From Kiloniellaceae bacterium (GTDB lineage: Bacteria > Pseudomonadota > Alphaproteobacteria > Kiloniellales > Kiloniellaceae): DNA of 7,036 bases. Every line of letters begins with the position of its first letter. Within the stretch, counting starts at the first letter, position 1. Of the stretch, positions 1 through 5,661 are shown one piece after another. The position numbers were made by a program, and so were the translations under genes. The stretch covers positions 1 through 7,036 of the forward strand of contig JAJFGM010000552.1 of the NCBI GenBank assembly GCA_021776145.1, read 5' to 3'. The notes under the pieces are model-generated. The model searched no databases and was not told where the DNA came from. It worked only from the letters and a program-made list of their open reading frames with translations.

Positions 1-1
1 G

Positions 2-826
2 ATGCCGCCGGGTGCGTGGGATACCCATTTTCATGTTTTTGGCCCAGTTTCATCGTTTCCATACGCAGAACACAGGCTCTATTCCCCACCGGAGTCGCCA
101 CTTGAGGATTATCTGGTGTTGATGGAGGCTTTGGGGATCGAGCGCGGCGTTTGTGTCCATCCGAATGTTCATGGTGCCGACAATTCGGTGACGCTCGACG
201 CAGTTGCGCGGTCCGATGGTCGTCTGCTGGCGGTGATCAAGCCACATCACGAGATGACTTTTGTTCAGCTGCGGGACATGAAGGCGCAGGGGGTCTGCGG
301 GGTACGTTTTGCCTTCAATCCGCAGCATGGCTCGGGCGAGTTGGATACTCGTTTGTTCGAGCGTATGTTGGACTGGTGCCGCGACCTAGGCTGGTGCGTA
401 AAATTGCATTTCGCGCCCGCTGCGCTGGACGGTCTGGCTGAACGTTTGGCGCGCGTCGATATTCCGATCATCATCGATCATTTCGGGCGGGTGGACACCG
501 CGCAAGGTGTGGATCAGCCGCACTTCCTGCGTTTGCTCGATCTGGCCAAACTGGACCATGTCTGGATCAAGCTTACGGGGGCAGATCGTATTAGCGGTTC
601 CGGCGCGCCATATGACGATGTCGTGCCCTTCGCGCACGCTTTGGCAGATGTGGCGCCCGACCGCCTCCTCTGGGGTTCGGATTGGCCGCATTCAGGCTAT
701 TTCGATCCGAAGCACATACCCAATGACGGCGACTTGTTGAACCTTTTGGCGCGTTTTGCCCCCGATGCTGAACTGCGTCGTAAGATCCTTGTGGACAACC
801 CGCAGCGCCTGTTCGGGGCTGCTTGA
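2..826 (+). CDS. LigI-like lactone hydrolase of the amidohydrolase superfamily; candidate 4-sulfomuconolactone hydrolase (5' end at window edge)
   Basis: This is a TIM-barrel metal-independent lactonase type, related to 2-pyrone-4,6-dicarboxylate (PDC) hydrolase LigI. Visible motifs are DTHFHVFGP with H9 and H11, the strand-end R102, IIDHFGR with H160, DRI with R196, and WGSDWPH with D227, the residue equivalent to the water-activating Asp of LigI. Against LigI as I recall it, R130 becomes Q108 and Y156 becomes H136, so PDC itself is an unlikely substrate. The next gene, 12 bases on, encodes maleylacetate reductase, and a PcaHG-type dioxygenase lies downstream. That context matches 4-sulfomuconolactone hydrolase (lactone to maleylacetate plus sulfite) of sulfanilate degraders. 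The frame is open from the first ATG at base 2. No ribosome-binding site can be seen, and LigI has a longer N-terminus, so the true start may lie outside the window. Family is certain; substrate is inferred. Confidence 0.85.
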   Translation: MPPGAWDTHFHVFGPVSSFPYAEHRLYSPPESPLEDYLVLMEALGIERGVCVHPNVHGADNSVTLDAVARSDGRLLAVIKPHHEMTFVQLRDMKAQGVCGVRFAFNPQHGSGELDTRLFERMLDWCRDLGWCVKLHFAPAALDGLAERLARVDIPIIIDHFGRVDTAQGVDQPHFLRLLDLAKLDHVWIKLTGADRISGSGAPYDDVVPFAHALADVAPDRLLWGSDWPHSGYFDPKHIPNDGDLLNLLARFAPDAELRRKILVDNPQRLFGAA

Positions 827-838
827 GGAGCCGAGCCG

Positions 839-1894
839 ATGCAACCTTTCGTCTACGAAACAGCCCCAGCGCGCGTCGTTTTCGGGCGCGGCACTTCGCA
901 GAATCTGCGGCGGGAACTTGAGGCCCTGAATTTTGGCAGGGCGCTGGTTCTTTCCACGCCCGACCAAAAAGAACAATCGCTGCGAATTGCCCAGGGCCTG
1001 GGTTCTCAGCTGGCGGGGTCGTTCCACGCCGCTGCCATGCATACGCCTGTCGAGGTCACCTTGCAGGCGCTTGAGGTGCTGAAGGATGTGCAGGCCGATT
1101 GCATCGTGGCGATTGGCGGCGGCTCAACCATTGGGTTGGGCAAGGCACTGGCCCTGCGCACCGATCTGCCGCAGATCGTCGTCCCGACGACTTATGCCGG
1201 CTCGGAAATGACGCCGATCCTGGGAGAGACGGAAAACGGGCTGAAGACCACACAGCGTAATCCCAAAGTGCAGCCGAGGGTGGTTCTCTACGATGTGGAC
1301 CTGACTGTGACGCTTCCGGTGCAGGCCTCGGTTACATCAGGCATGAATGCGATCGCCCATGCGGCCGAGGCATTATATGCGCGGGACGGCAATCCGGTGA
1401 TCTCGCTGATGGCCGAAGAGGCGATCCGCGCGCTGGCCCATGCCCTGCCGCGTATCGTTGCCACTCCCGACGATATCGAAGCGCGCAGCGATGCCCTCTA
1501 TGGCGCGTGGCTGTGCGGAACGTGCCTGGGTTCGGCCGGAATGGCGTTGCACCATAAGCTCTGCCACACCCTCGGCGGAAGTTTCGATTTGCCACATGCC
1601 CCGACCCACACGGTCATCCTCCCCTATGCGCTCGCCTATAATAGTGATGCGGCCAGGCCCGCAATGGCAGCCATCGCGCGCGCGCTGGGCATGGCGGATG
1701 CAGCGATGGGCATGAGAGCGTTGTCCATGCGGTTGGGCGCCCCGACATCGCTGCGTGAGTTGGGCATGGCAGAAGCCGATCTTGACCGCGCCGCCGACCT
1801 GGCCACGCAAAATGCCTATTGGAACCCGCGACCCATCGAGCATGGGCCGATTCGTAACCTTCTGGGACGGGCCTGGGCTGGAACTCCGGTCTGA
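839..1894 (+). CDS. Maleylacetate reductase (iron-containing alcohol dehydrogenase superfamily)
   Basis: The predicted enzyme reduces maleylacetate to 3-oxoadipate with NAD(P)H, feeding the end of the beta-ketoadipate pathway in the cytoplasm. At 351 residues it has the usual length of this family. The N-terminal half carries the dinucleotide-binding IGGGS motif (G93-S96) and the PTTYAGSEMTPI segment typical of maleylacetate reductases. The C-terminal half has SGMNAIAHA, where N170 replaces the metal-ligand Asp of true iron-dependent alcohol dehydrogenases, followed by the His-rich stretch H238, H239, H243, H253 and H257. The Asn exchange is what separates maleylacetate reductases from metal-dependent relatives. 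The start is supported by GAGGAG at 825-830, overlapping the stop of the upstream gene, eight bases before the ATG. Close spacing implies cotranscription and probably translational coupling with the lactonase, whose proposed product would be its substrate. Confidence 0.92.
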   Translation: MQPFVYETAPARVVFGRGTSQNLRRELEALNFGRALVLSTPDQKEQSLRIAQGLGSQLAGSFHAAAMHTPVEVTLQALEVLKDVQADCIVAIGGGSTIGLGKALALRTDLPQIVVPTTYAGSEMTPILGETENGLKTTQRNPKVQPRVVLYDVDLTVTLPVQASVTSGMNAIAHAAEALYARDGNPVISLMAEEAIRALAHALPRIVATPDDIEARSDALYGAWLCGTCLGSAGMALHHKLCHTLGGSFDLPHAPTHTVILPYALAYNSDAARPAMAAIARALGMADAAMGMRALSMRLGAPTSLRELGMAEADLDRAADLATQNAYWNPRPIEHGPIRNLLGRAWAGTPV

Positions 1895-1950
1895 AGGACC
1901 TAGAGGACAGTCAATTCATTGATCTGAAGTCACCAACGAGGAGATATGGG

Positions 1951-3135
1951 ATGAACGAGAACATTGCGATCCGCAAATTGGGCCGCCGACTCCGATTGGG
2001 CATTGCCGGTGGCGCGGGTCATTCGCTGATTGGTCCGGTTCACCGGGAGGCGGCTCGGCTTGACGATTTGTTCTCTCTCGATGCTGCGGTGCTGTCCAGT
2101 AACGCGGAACGCGGGGATGCTGAGGCCGCGGCTCTCGGAATTCCGCGCTCCTATTCGTCCACCGCCGAGATGTTCGCAATGGAGAAGGCTAGGCCCGACG
2201 GTATTGAGGCCGTTGCCATAGCCACGCCGAATGACAGCCATTACCGGATTCTGTGCGAGGCGCTGGACGCCGGGTTGCATGTAATCTGCGACAAGCCTTT
2301 AACCTCCACGAAGGCCGAGGCCGACGACGTGCTGGTGCGGGCGAAGGCCGCGGGCAAGGTTGTGGTCCTGACCCACAATTATTCTGGCTACGCCATGGTA
2401 CGCCAAGCCCGCGCCATGGTCGCCGCCGGTGAACTTGGGAAAATCCACCAGATTCACGGGGTCTACGCTCTGGGCCAGATGGGCCGTTTGTTCGAGGCCG
2501 ACGAAGGGGGCGTGCCTCCGGGGATGCGTTGGCGGATTGATCCTGCGCGCGGTGGCGACAGTCACGCCCTGGTGGATATCGGCACCCATGTGCACCATCT
2601 GGCTACCTTCATCACGCAGTTACAGGTCGTTGAGGTAATGGCCGATCTTGGGCCGGCGGTTCAAGGCCGCGCGGCCCATGACAGTGCCAACGTCATGTTC
2701 CGTATGGAAAACGGAGCTTTCGGATCGTTCTGGGCCACCAAGGCGGCATCGGGGGCCAGCAAGCTGGCGATCGAAGTCTACGGTGACAAGGGCGGCGTCC
2801 TGTGGGAGCAGGCCGACGCCAATAACTTGCTACATATGCGGCAGGGCCAACCCCCAGCCCTGATTGGTCGACAAGTTGCCGGGCTGCATCCTGCGGCAAT
2901 CCGCGCGATGCGGGGGCCGGGTTATCATTTCGTGGAAGGCTATCGCGAGGCCTTTGCGAATATGTACGTGGATTTCGCCGAACAGATCTTGGCCATGATG
3001 GGCAAGGGGGCCGCAGATCACCTGGCATTGGAAGCGCCGTCGGTCGTGGACGGCCTGCGCTCCATGGCGTTCATCGAAGCCTGTGTGGCGTCGTCGCAGG
3101 ACCGCCAATGGCGGCAGGTGGAGCAAGTCAGTTGA
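1951..3135 (+). CDS. Gfo/Idh/MocA-family NAD(P)-dependent oxidoreductase, substrate unknown
   Basis: The N-terminal Rossmann fold begins with LGIAGGAGHSLIG (about residues 16-28). The DKPLT motif contains K115, the catalytic lysine position normally written EKP in this family. The C-terminal alpha/beta domain carries the D-x3-H signature DIGTH (D209, H213), so the usual Lys/Asp/His catalytic set is intact. At 394 residues it resembles the longer sugar-type members (levoglucosan-dehydrogenase-like, with the HNYSGYAMVRQAR segment) more than the roughly 315-residue LigC, which oxidises a ring-cleavage aldehyde. A dihydrodiol-phthalate dehydrogenase (Pht4/OphB type) is another possibility I cannot exclude. 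GAGGAG at 1938-1943 lies seven bases before the ATG. It is 56 bases after the reductase gene and probably in the same transcript. No step of the proposed sulfocatechol route requires it, so its role here is open. Confidence 0.88.
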   Translation: MNENIAIRKLGRRLRLGIAGGAGHSLIGPVHREAARLDDLFSLDAAVLSSNAERGDAEAAALGIPRSYSSTAEMFAMEKARPDGIEAVAIATPNDSHYRILCEALDAGLHVICDKPLTSTKAEADDVLVRAKAAGKVVVLTHNYSGYAMVRQARAMVAAGELGKIHQIHGVYALGQMGRLFEADEGGVPPGMRWRIDPARGGDSHALVDIGTHVHHLATFITQLQVVEVMADLGPAVQGRAAHDSANVMFRMENGAFGSFWATKAASGASKLAIEVYGDKGGVLWEQADANNLLHMRQGQPPALIGRQVAGLHPAAIRAMRGPGYHFVEGYREAFANMYVDFAEQILAMMGKGAADHLALEAPSVVDGLRSMAFIEACVASSQDRQWRQVEQVS

Positions 3136-3206
3136 TCTCTCAGCGGCTTCGGCATTTTTCCCGGGCTGGCGGCTCCCCGCAGCTCCCTCCGGTGGAAAGA
3201 ACGGGT

Positions 3207-3227
3207 AATCAAAATAATATTCTGATT
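3207..3227. promoter_or_regulatory. Operator-like palindrome AATCA-N11-TGATT
   Basis: The 21 bases form an interrupted dyad centred on 3217 in which nine of ten base pairs match; only the pair 3212/3222 fails. A further copy of the half-site TGATT lies at 3249-3253, in the same orientation as the right half-site and 26 bases from it. Size and position upstream of a dioxygenase operon fit a binding site for a LysR-, IclR- or GntR-type regulator. No regulator gene is in the window, so the binding protein cannot be named. Confidence 0.45.
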
Positions 3228-3274
3228 TTAAAGGATGTTCCAGACAGCTGATTATTCCTGAAATTTAGGGCTCT

Positions 3275-3304
3275 TTCGGCTGTAGCAATTGACTAAAAGC
3301 CGAA
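3275..3304. repeat. Inverted repeat TTCGGCT-N16-AGCCGAA
   Basis: Seven-base perfect arms at 3275-3281 and 3298-3304 flank a 16-base spacer that contains the proposed -35 hexamer TTGACT. As DNA it could be a second regulator site able to occlude the promoter; as RNA it would be a weak hairpin. The GC-rich arms stand out in AT-rich surroundings. Confidence 0.35.
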
Positions 3305-3316
3305 TTTAAGGGTAAT
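3289..3316 (+). promoter_or_regulatory. Candidate sigma-70-like promoter for pcaHG
   Basis: TTGACT at 3289-3294 matches the -35 consensus at five of six positions. After 16 bases GGTAAT at 3311-3316 matches the -10 at four of six. Transcription would begin near 3323, about 30 bases before the pcaH start at 3355. An alternative -10, TATTAT at 3334-3339, matches five of six but has no good -35 and would start transcription almost on that start codon. A weak -10 next to operator-like repeats would suit an activator-dependent catabolic promoter. Confidence 0.35.
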
Positions 3317-3346
3317 TAAACAAACGCTGTTCGTATTATTTAAACA
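3313..3346 (+). repeat. Direct repeat pair TAATTAAACA / TATTTAAACA
   Basis: Two ten-base units at 3313-3322 and 3337-3346 agree at nine positions and start 24 bases apart, just over two helical turns. They lie between the proposed -10 and the pcaH ribosome-binding site. They could be a regulator contact site or chance similarity in AT-rich DNA. Confidence 0.25.
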
Positions 3347-3354
3347 GGTGAGTG

Positions 3355-4092
3355 ATGGCGATATTCCTGGAAGGCTGGCCGATGGTTTCATCTGAATACC
3401 CGGCCAGAAGCGTTGAGGCGCACCCGGCCTATCTGACGCCAGACTATGTTTTCACGCGAAAGCGTGCGCCGACTCGACCGCTGCGGTTAATTCCTCAGTC
3501 TGCGACGGAGCTGTATGGCCCGGTTTATGGACAAGAGAGCGTCCGTCCGGGGGATAACGACCTGACCCGTCAGCACGAAGCTGAGCCGGTGGGGGAGCGG
3601 ATTCTGGTGACGGGGCGCGTGACCGACGAAGACGGGCGGGGTGTCCCTAATACGCTGCTAGAGATCTGGCAGGCCAATGCCGCCGGTCGCTATATCCACA
3701 AGCTTGACCAGCATCTTGCCCCGCTTGATCCAAATTTCTCGGGGGCAGGGCGTACGGTTACGGGGGCTGATGGCTCTTATTCCTTCATCACGATCGTGCC
3801 GGGCGCCTATCCGGTCGTGGGGCTGCACAATGTCTGGCGCCCGCGCCACATCCATGTGTCGTTGTTCGGTCCGTCCTTCGTGACCCGCTTGGTTACCCAG
3901 ATATATTTCGAGGGCGATCCGCTGCTGAAATATGACACGATCTACAACACGGCGCCCGACATCTCGAAGCGCAGCATGGTGGCGCAGTTGGACATGGGCG
4001 CCACGCAATCCGAATGGGGCCTGACCTATCGCTTCGACATCGTTCTGCGTGGGCGCAACGGCAGCTATTTCGAGGAACCCCATGACCACTAA
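3355..4092 (+). CDS. pcaH: Protocatechuate 3,4-dioxygenase-type intradiol dioxygenase, beta subunit
   Basis: This is the iron-binding subunit of an alpha/beta ring-cleaving dioxygenase that opens catechol-type substrates between the two hydroxyls. All four Fe(III) ligands are present: Y113 in GRYIHK, Y152 in GAYPV, and H165 and H167 in WRPRHIHV. The catalytic Arg (R162, R457 in P. putida) and the TQIYFEGDPL segment are also kept. The clear departure is V154, where P. putida PcaH has active-site Trp449; this may widen the pocket. Type II PcaHG enzymes of sulfanilate degraders accept 4-sulfocatechol, which fits the neighbouring genes. AGGTGA at 3346-3351 supports the ATG at 3355; GTG at 3352 is also in frame. 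A later ATG at 3382, preceded by GGAAGG seven bases away, gives an N-terminus closer to the usual length and may be the true start. The gene overlaps pcaG by 11 bases. Confidence 0.93.
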   Translation: MAIFLEGWPMVSSEYPARSVEAHPAYLTPDYVFTRKRAPTRPLRLIPQSATELYGPVYGQESVRPGDNDLTRQHEAEPVGERILVTGRVTDEDGRGVPNTLLEIWQANAAGRYIHKLDQHLAPLDPNFSGAGRTVTGADGSYSFITIVPGAYPVVGLHNVWRPRHIHVSLFGPSFVTRLVTQIYFEGDPLLKYDTIYNTAPDISKRSMVAQLDMGATQSEWGLTYRFDIVLRGRNGSYFEEPHDH

Positions 4093-4672
4093 GACCCCAC
4101 TGACCATCACCCCCTCGCAGACTGTCGGGCCTTTCTATGCCTATTGCCTGACCCCGGAGGACTACGGGACGCTTCCACCGCTGTTCGGCGCGCAGCTTGC
4201 GACCGAGGACGCCGAAGGGGAACGGATTACGATCCAGGGAACGATCACGGACGGAGAGGGGGCCATGGTTCCCGATGCCTTGATCGAGATCTGGCAGCCG
4301 GACGGGCAGGGGCGTTTTGCTGGAGCCCATCCAGAGCTGCGGAATTCGGCCTTCAAGGGCTTCGGGCGCCGCCACTGTGACAAAAGCGGAAACTTCAGTT
4401 TCCAAACCGTGAAGCCTGGCCGGGTGCCCACTGCCGACGGCGTGATGCAGGCACCCCATATCGCTTTGTCGATCTTCGGCAAGGGATTGAACCGCCGGCT
4501 CTATACGCGGATCTACTTCGCAGACGAGGCATCGAATGCCGAGGACCCCGTTCTGTCGATGCTGTCCGAGGATGAGCGCGTGACCCTGATCGCCACCTCT
4601 GAATCGCCCGCCGCATATCGCCTCGACATCCGCCTGCAAGGCGACGGCGAAACGGTGTTTTTCGAGGCCTGA
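4082..4672 (+). CDS. pcaG: Protocatechuate 3,4-dioxygenase-type intradiol dioxygenase, alpha subunit
   Basis: The 196-residue product aligns over its full length with PcaG, the non-iron subunit that completes the active site with PcaH. Visible family segments are TPSQTVGPF near the N-terminus, ALIEIWQPDGQGRF, FKGFGR, the APHIALSIFGKGLNRRLYTRIYF block and a C-terminal YRLDIRLQGDGETVFF. The Arg in LYTRIYF corresponds to P. putida alpha Arg133, which contacts the substrate acid group, so an anionic ring substituent (carboxylate or sulfonate) is still expected. The residue after SQTVGP is Phe where P. putida has Tyr16. The start at 4082 rather than an upstream in-frame ATG at 4049 is supported by GAGGAA at 4072-4077 and by the family N-terminus. 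The 11-base overlap with pcaH implies translational coupling and balanced subunit supply. Confidence 0.94.
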   Translation: MTTKTPLTITPSQTVGPFYAYCLTPEDYGTLPPLFGAQLATEDAEGERITIQGTITDGEGAMVPDALIEIWQPDGQGRFAGAHPELRNSAFKGFGRRHCDKSGNFSFQTVKPGRVPTADGVMQAPHIALSIFGKGLNRRLYTRIYFADEASNAEDPVLSMLSEDERVTLIATSESPAAYRLDIRLQGDGETVFFEA

Positions 4673-4772
4673 GTCGGCCGGCAAGTTTGCGGGGATCCGT
4701 CCGCCGCAATTGTGTTTCGCTATAGACGCCACGGCTGCCGCATGCCGCCGGGTGGAAGGGCCTTGCAAGGCC
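4673..4772. other. Short noncoding gap between pcaG and the insertion sequence
   Basis: These 100 bases hold no supportable gene. An ATG at 4742 opens a frame that stops after 15 codons inside the insertion sequence. No hairpin with a T-run follows pcaG, so no intrinsic terminator is visible. The stretch ends in the palindrome at 4759-4772. Confidence 0.6.
4759..4772. repeat. Perfect 14-base palindrome abutting the insertion-sequence end
   Basis: GGCCTTGCAAGGCC is fully self-complementary and ends exactly where the proposed TG terminus of the IS21-type element begins. It may be the insertion target or, if the boundary is misplaced, part of the element. The last 4-8 bases are the candidate target-site duplication to compare with the far end of the element, which is outside the window. 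Confidence 0.5.
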
Positions 4773-4779
4773 TGTCAAC

Positions 4780-4822
4780 GGCGGAGTAAAATCCGGCCAG
4801 GCGGCGGAGTAAAACCAGGCCA
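4780..4822. repeat. Two subterminal direct repeats of the IS21-type element
   Basis: Twenty-base units at 4780-4799 and 4803-4822 share 18 bases: GGCGGAGTAAAA followed by a two-to-three-base variable part and GGCCA. Their starts are 23 bases apart. IS21-family ends typically carry several such internal copies, which serve as transposase binding sites; that role is inferred here. Confidence 0.7.
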
Positions 4823-4831
4823 CTTGTGGCC
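4818..4831. repeat. Short inverted repeat GGCCAC-TT-GTGGCC
   Basis: Six-base perfect arms surround two bases. The left arm overlaps the end of the second subterminal repeat and the right arm touches the longer inverted repeat that follows. It is part of the compact repeat-rich end of the insertion sequence. Confidence 0.45.
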
Positions 4832-4882
4832 CACGCATGAGACACCCGGGAGGGCGTAGCCCAAGCGGGGGTCTCATGCGTG
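4832..4882. repeat. Inverted repeat between istB and the element end
   Basis: Perfect 12-base arms (CACGCATGAGAC at 4832-4843 and its complement at 4871-4882) extend, after one mismatch, by four more pairs, leaving a loop of about 17 bases. It lies 20 bases past the istB stop codon in the reading direction. It could end or stabilise the istAB transcript, or shield istAB from outside transcription. No T-run follows on either strand, so a standard intrinsic terminator is doubtful. Confidence 0.55.
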
Positions 4883-4902
4883 TGCGGCGGTTTTCTGGGG
4901 GT

Positions 4903-5661
4903 TCAGCCAGCCTTGCGGGCGCGGCTTTGAGCGAGACGATAGCTGTCGCCGTTCATCTCGAGGATGTTGACGTGGTGGGTGATGCGATCGAGCAGTGCAC
5001 CAGTCAATCGTTCCGATCCCAAGGTCTCGGTCCATTCGTCAAACGGAAGATTGCTGGTGATCAGGGTGGCACCCCGTTCGTAGCGTTGCGAGATCATCTC
5101 GAACAGCAGCTCCGCGCCGGTCTTGGAGAGCGGCACGAAGCCCAGTTCGTCGATGATGAGAAGCTGGCAGGCGGCCATCTGCTTCTGGAAGCGGAGCAGA
5201 CGCCGTTCGTCACGAGCCTCCATCATCTCGCTGACCAGGGCGGCCGCTGTGGTGAAGCCGACGGACAGGCCCTTCTGGCATGCGGCCAGGCCGAGACCGA
5301 GTGCAACATGCGTCTTTCCTGTGCCGCTCGGGCCGAGCGCAATGACGTTCTCGCGCCGCTCAATCCATTCGCATCGGGCCAGTTCCAGCACCTGCATCTT
5401 GTTGAGCTTGGGGATAGCGGCAAAGTCGAAGCTGTCCAGGCTTTTGACGACGGGGAATTTGGCGGCCTTGATGCGGCGCTCGACCTTGCGGCGATCGCGT
5501 TCGATCATCTCCCTTTCGGAAAGCCGGAAGAGGTATCCGATATGATCGACACCCTCGGCGGCACATAGCCGGGCCAGTTTCTGGTACTCGCGCTGGAATG
5601 TCGGCAGCTTCAGGGTCTTGAGATAGTGCGCGAGAAGAATCTCCGGTGCTTCGACGGTCAT
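4903..5661 (-). CDS. istB: IS21-family transposition helper ATPase IstB
   Basis: IstB is the AAA+ ATPase that selects target DNA and stimulates the IstA transposase. The 252-residue protein is full length for the family. It has the N-terminal helical region with the LKLPTFQREY segment, Walker A GPSGTGKT at residues 110-117, Walker B LLIIDELGF around 167-175, and the sensor-like TSNLPF at 202-207. The start codon overlaps the istA stop as ATGA (5661-5658), the usual arrangement that couples translation of the two. The large opposite-strand open frame over this gene is a shadow. Confidence 0.95.
   Translation of the reverse strand: MTVEAPEILLAHYLKTLKLPTFQREYQKLARLCAAEGVDHIGYLFRLSEREMIERDRRKVERRIKAAKFPVVKSLDSFDFAAIPKLNKMQVLELARCEWIERRENVIALGPSGTGKTHVALGLGLAACQKGLSVGFTTAAALVSEMMEARDERRLLRFQKQMAACQLLIIDELGFVPLSKTGAELLFEMISQRYERGATLITSNLPFDEWTETLGSERLTGALLDRITHHVNILEMNGDSYRLAQSRARKAG

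Larger units (their letters stand above)
3136..3351. other. AT-rich intergenic regulatory region upstream of the dioxygenase genes
   Basis: This 216-base stretch separates the oxidoreductase gene from pcaH and codes for nothing I can support. The first 60 or so bases are GC-rich like the flanking genes. From about 3200 the sequence becomes strikingly AT-rich and holds a palindrome, a candidate promoter, an inverted repeat and a pair of direct repeats, listed separately. No hairpin followed by a T-run is visible after the upstream stop, so readthrough from the first gene group into pcaHG is possible. Confidence 0.7.

Noticed and set aside
1373..1843. Minus-strand open frame of 156 codons within the reductase gene
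   Set aside because: It lies wholly opposite a well-supported gene and has no family-like motifs.
1911..1922. Small inverted repeat TCAAT-TC-ATTGA between the reductase and oxidoreductase genes
   Set aside because: Five-base arms are too short to call an operator or terminator, and there is no T-run.
3169..3180. GCGG-N4-CCGC stem after the oxidoreductase gene as a possible terminator
   Set aside because: A four-base stem with no following T-run does not support an intrinsic terminator.
4742..4754. Thirteen bases (ATGCCGCCGGGTG) identical to the beginning of the lactonase frame at 2-14
   Set aside because: Considered as a remnant of a second hydrolase gene start cut by the insertion sequence, but similarity ends after 13 bases and a match of this length is not surprising in GC-rich DNA of this size.
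3893..4768. Minus-strand open frame of 291 codons opposite pcaG
   Set aside because: It covers pcaG and the end of pcaH, which have clear family motifs in their own frames; its translation shows no recognisable domain. It is a shadow of GC-rich coding sequence.
4837..5568. Plus-strand open frame of 243 codons across istB
   Set aside because: It is the complement of istB, which has Walker motifs and a coupled start with istA.
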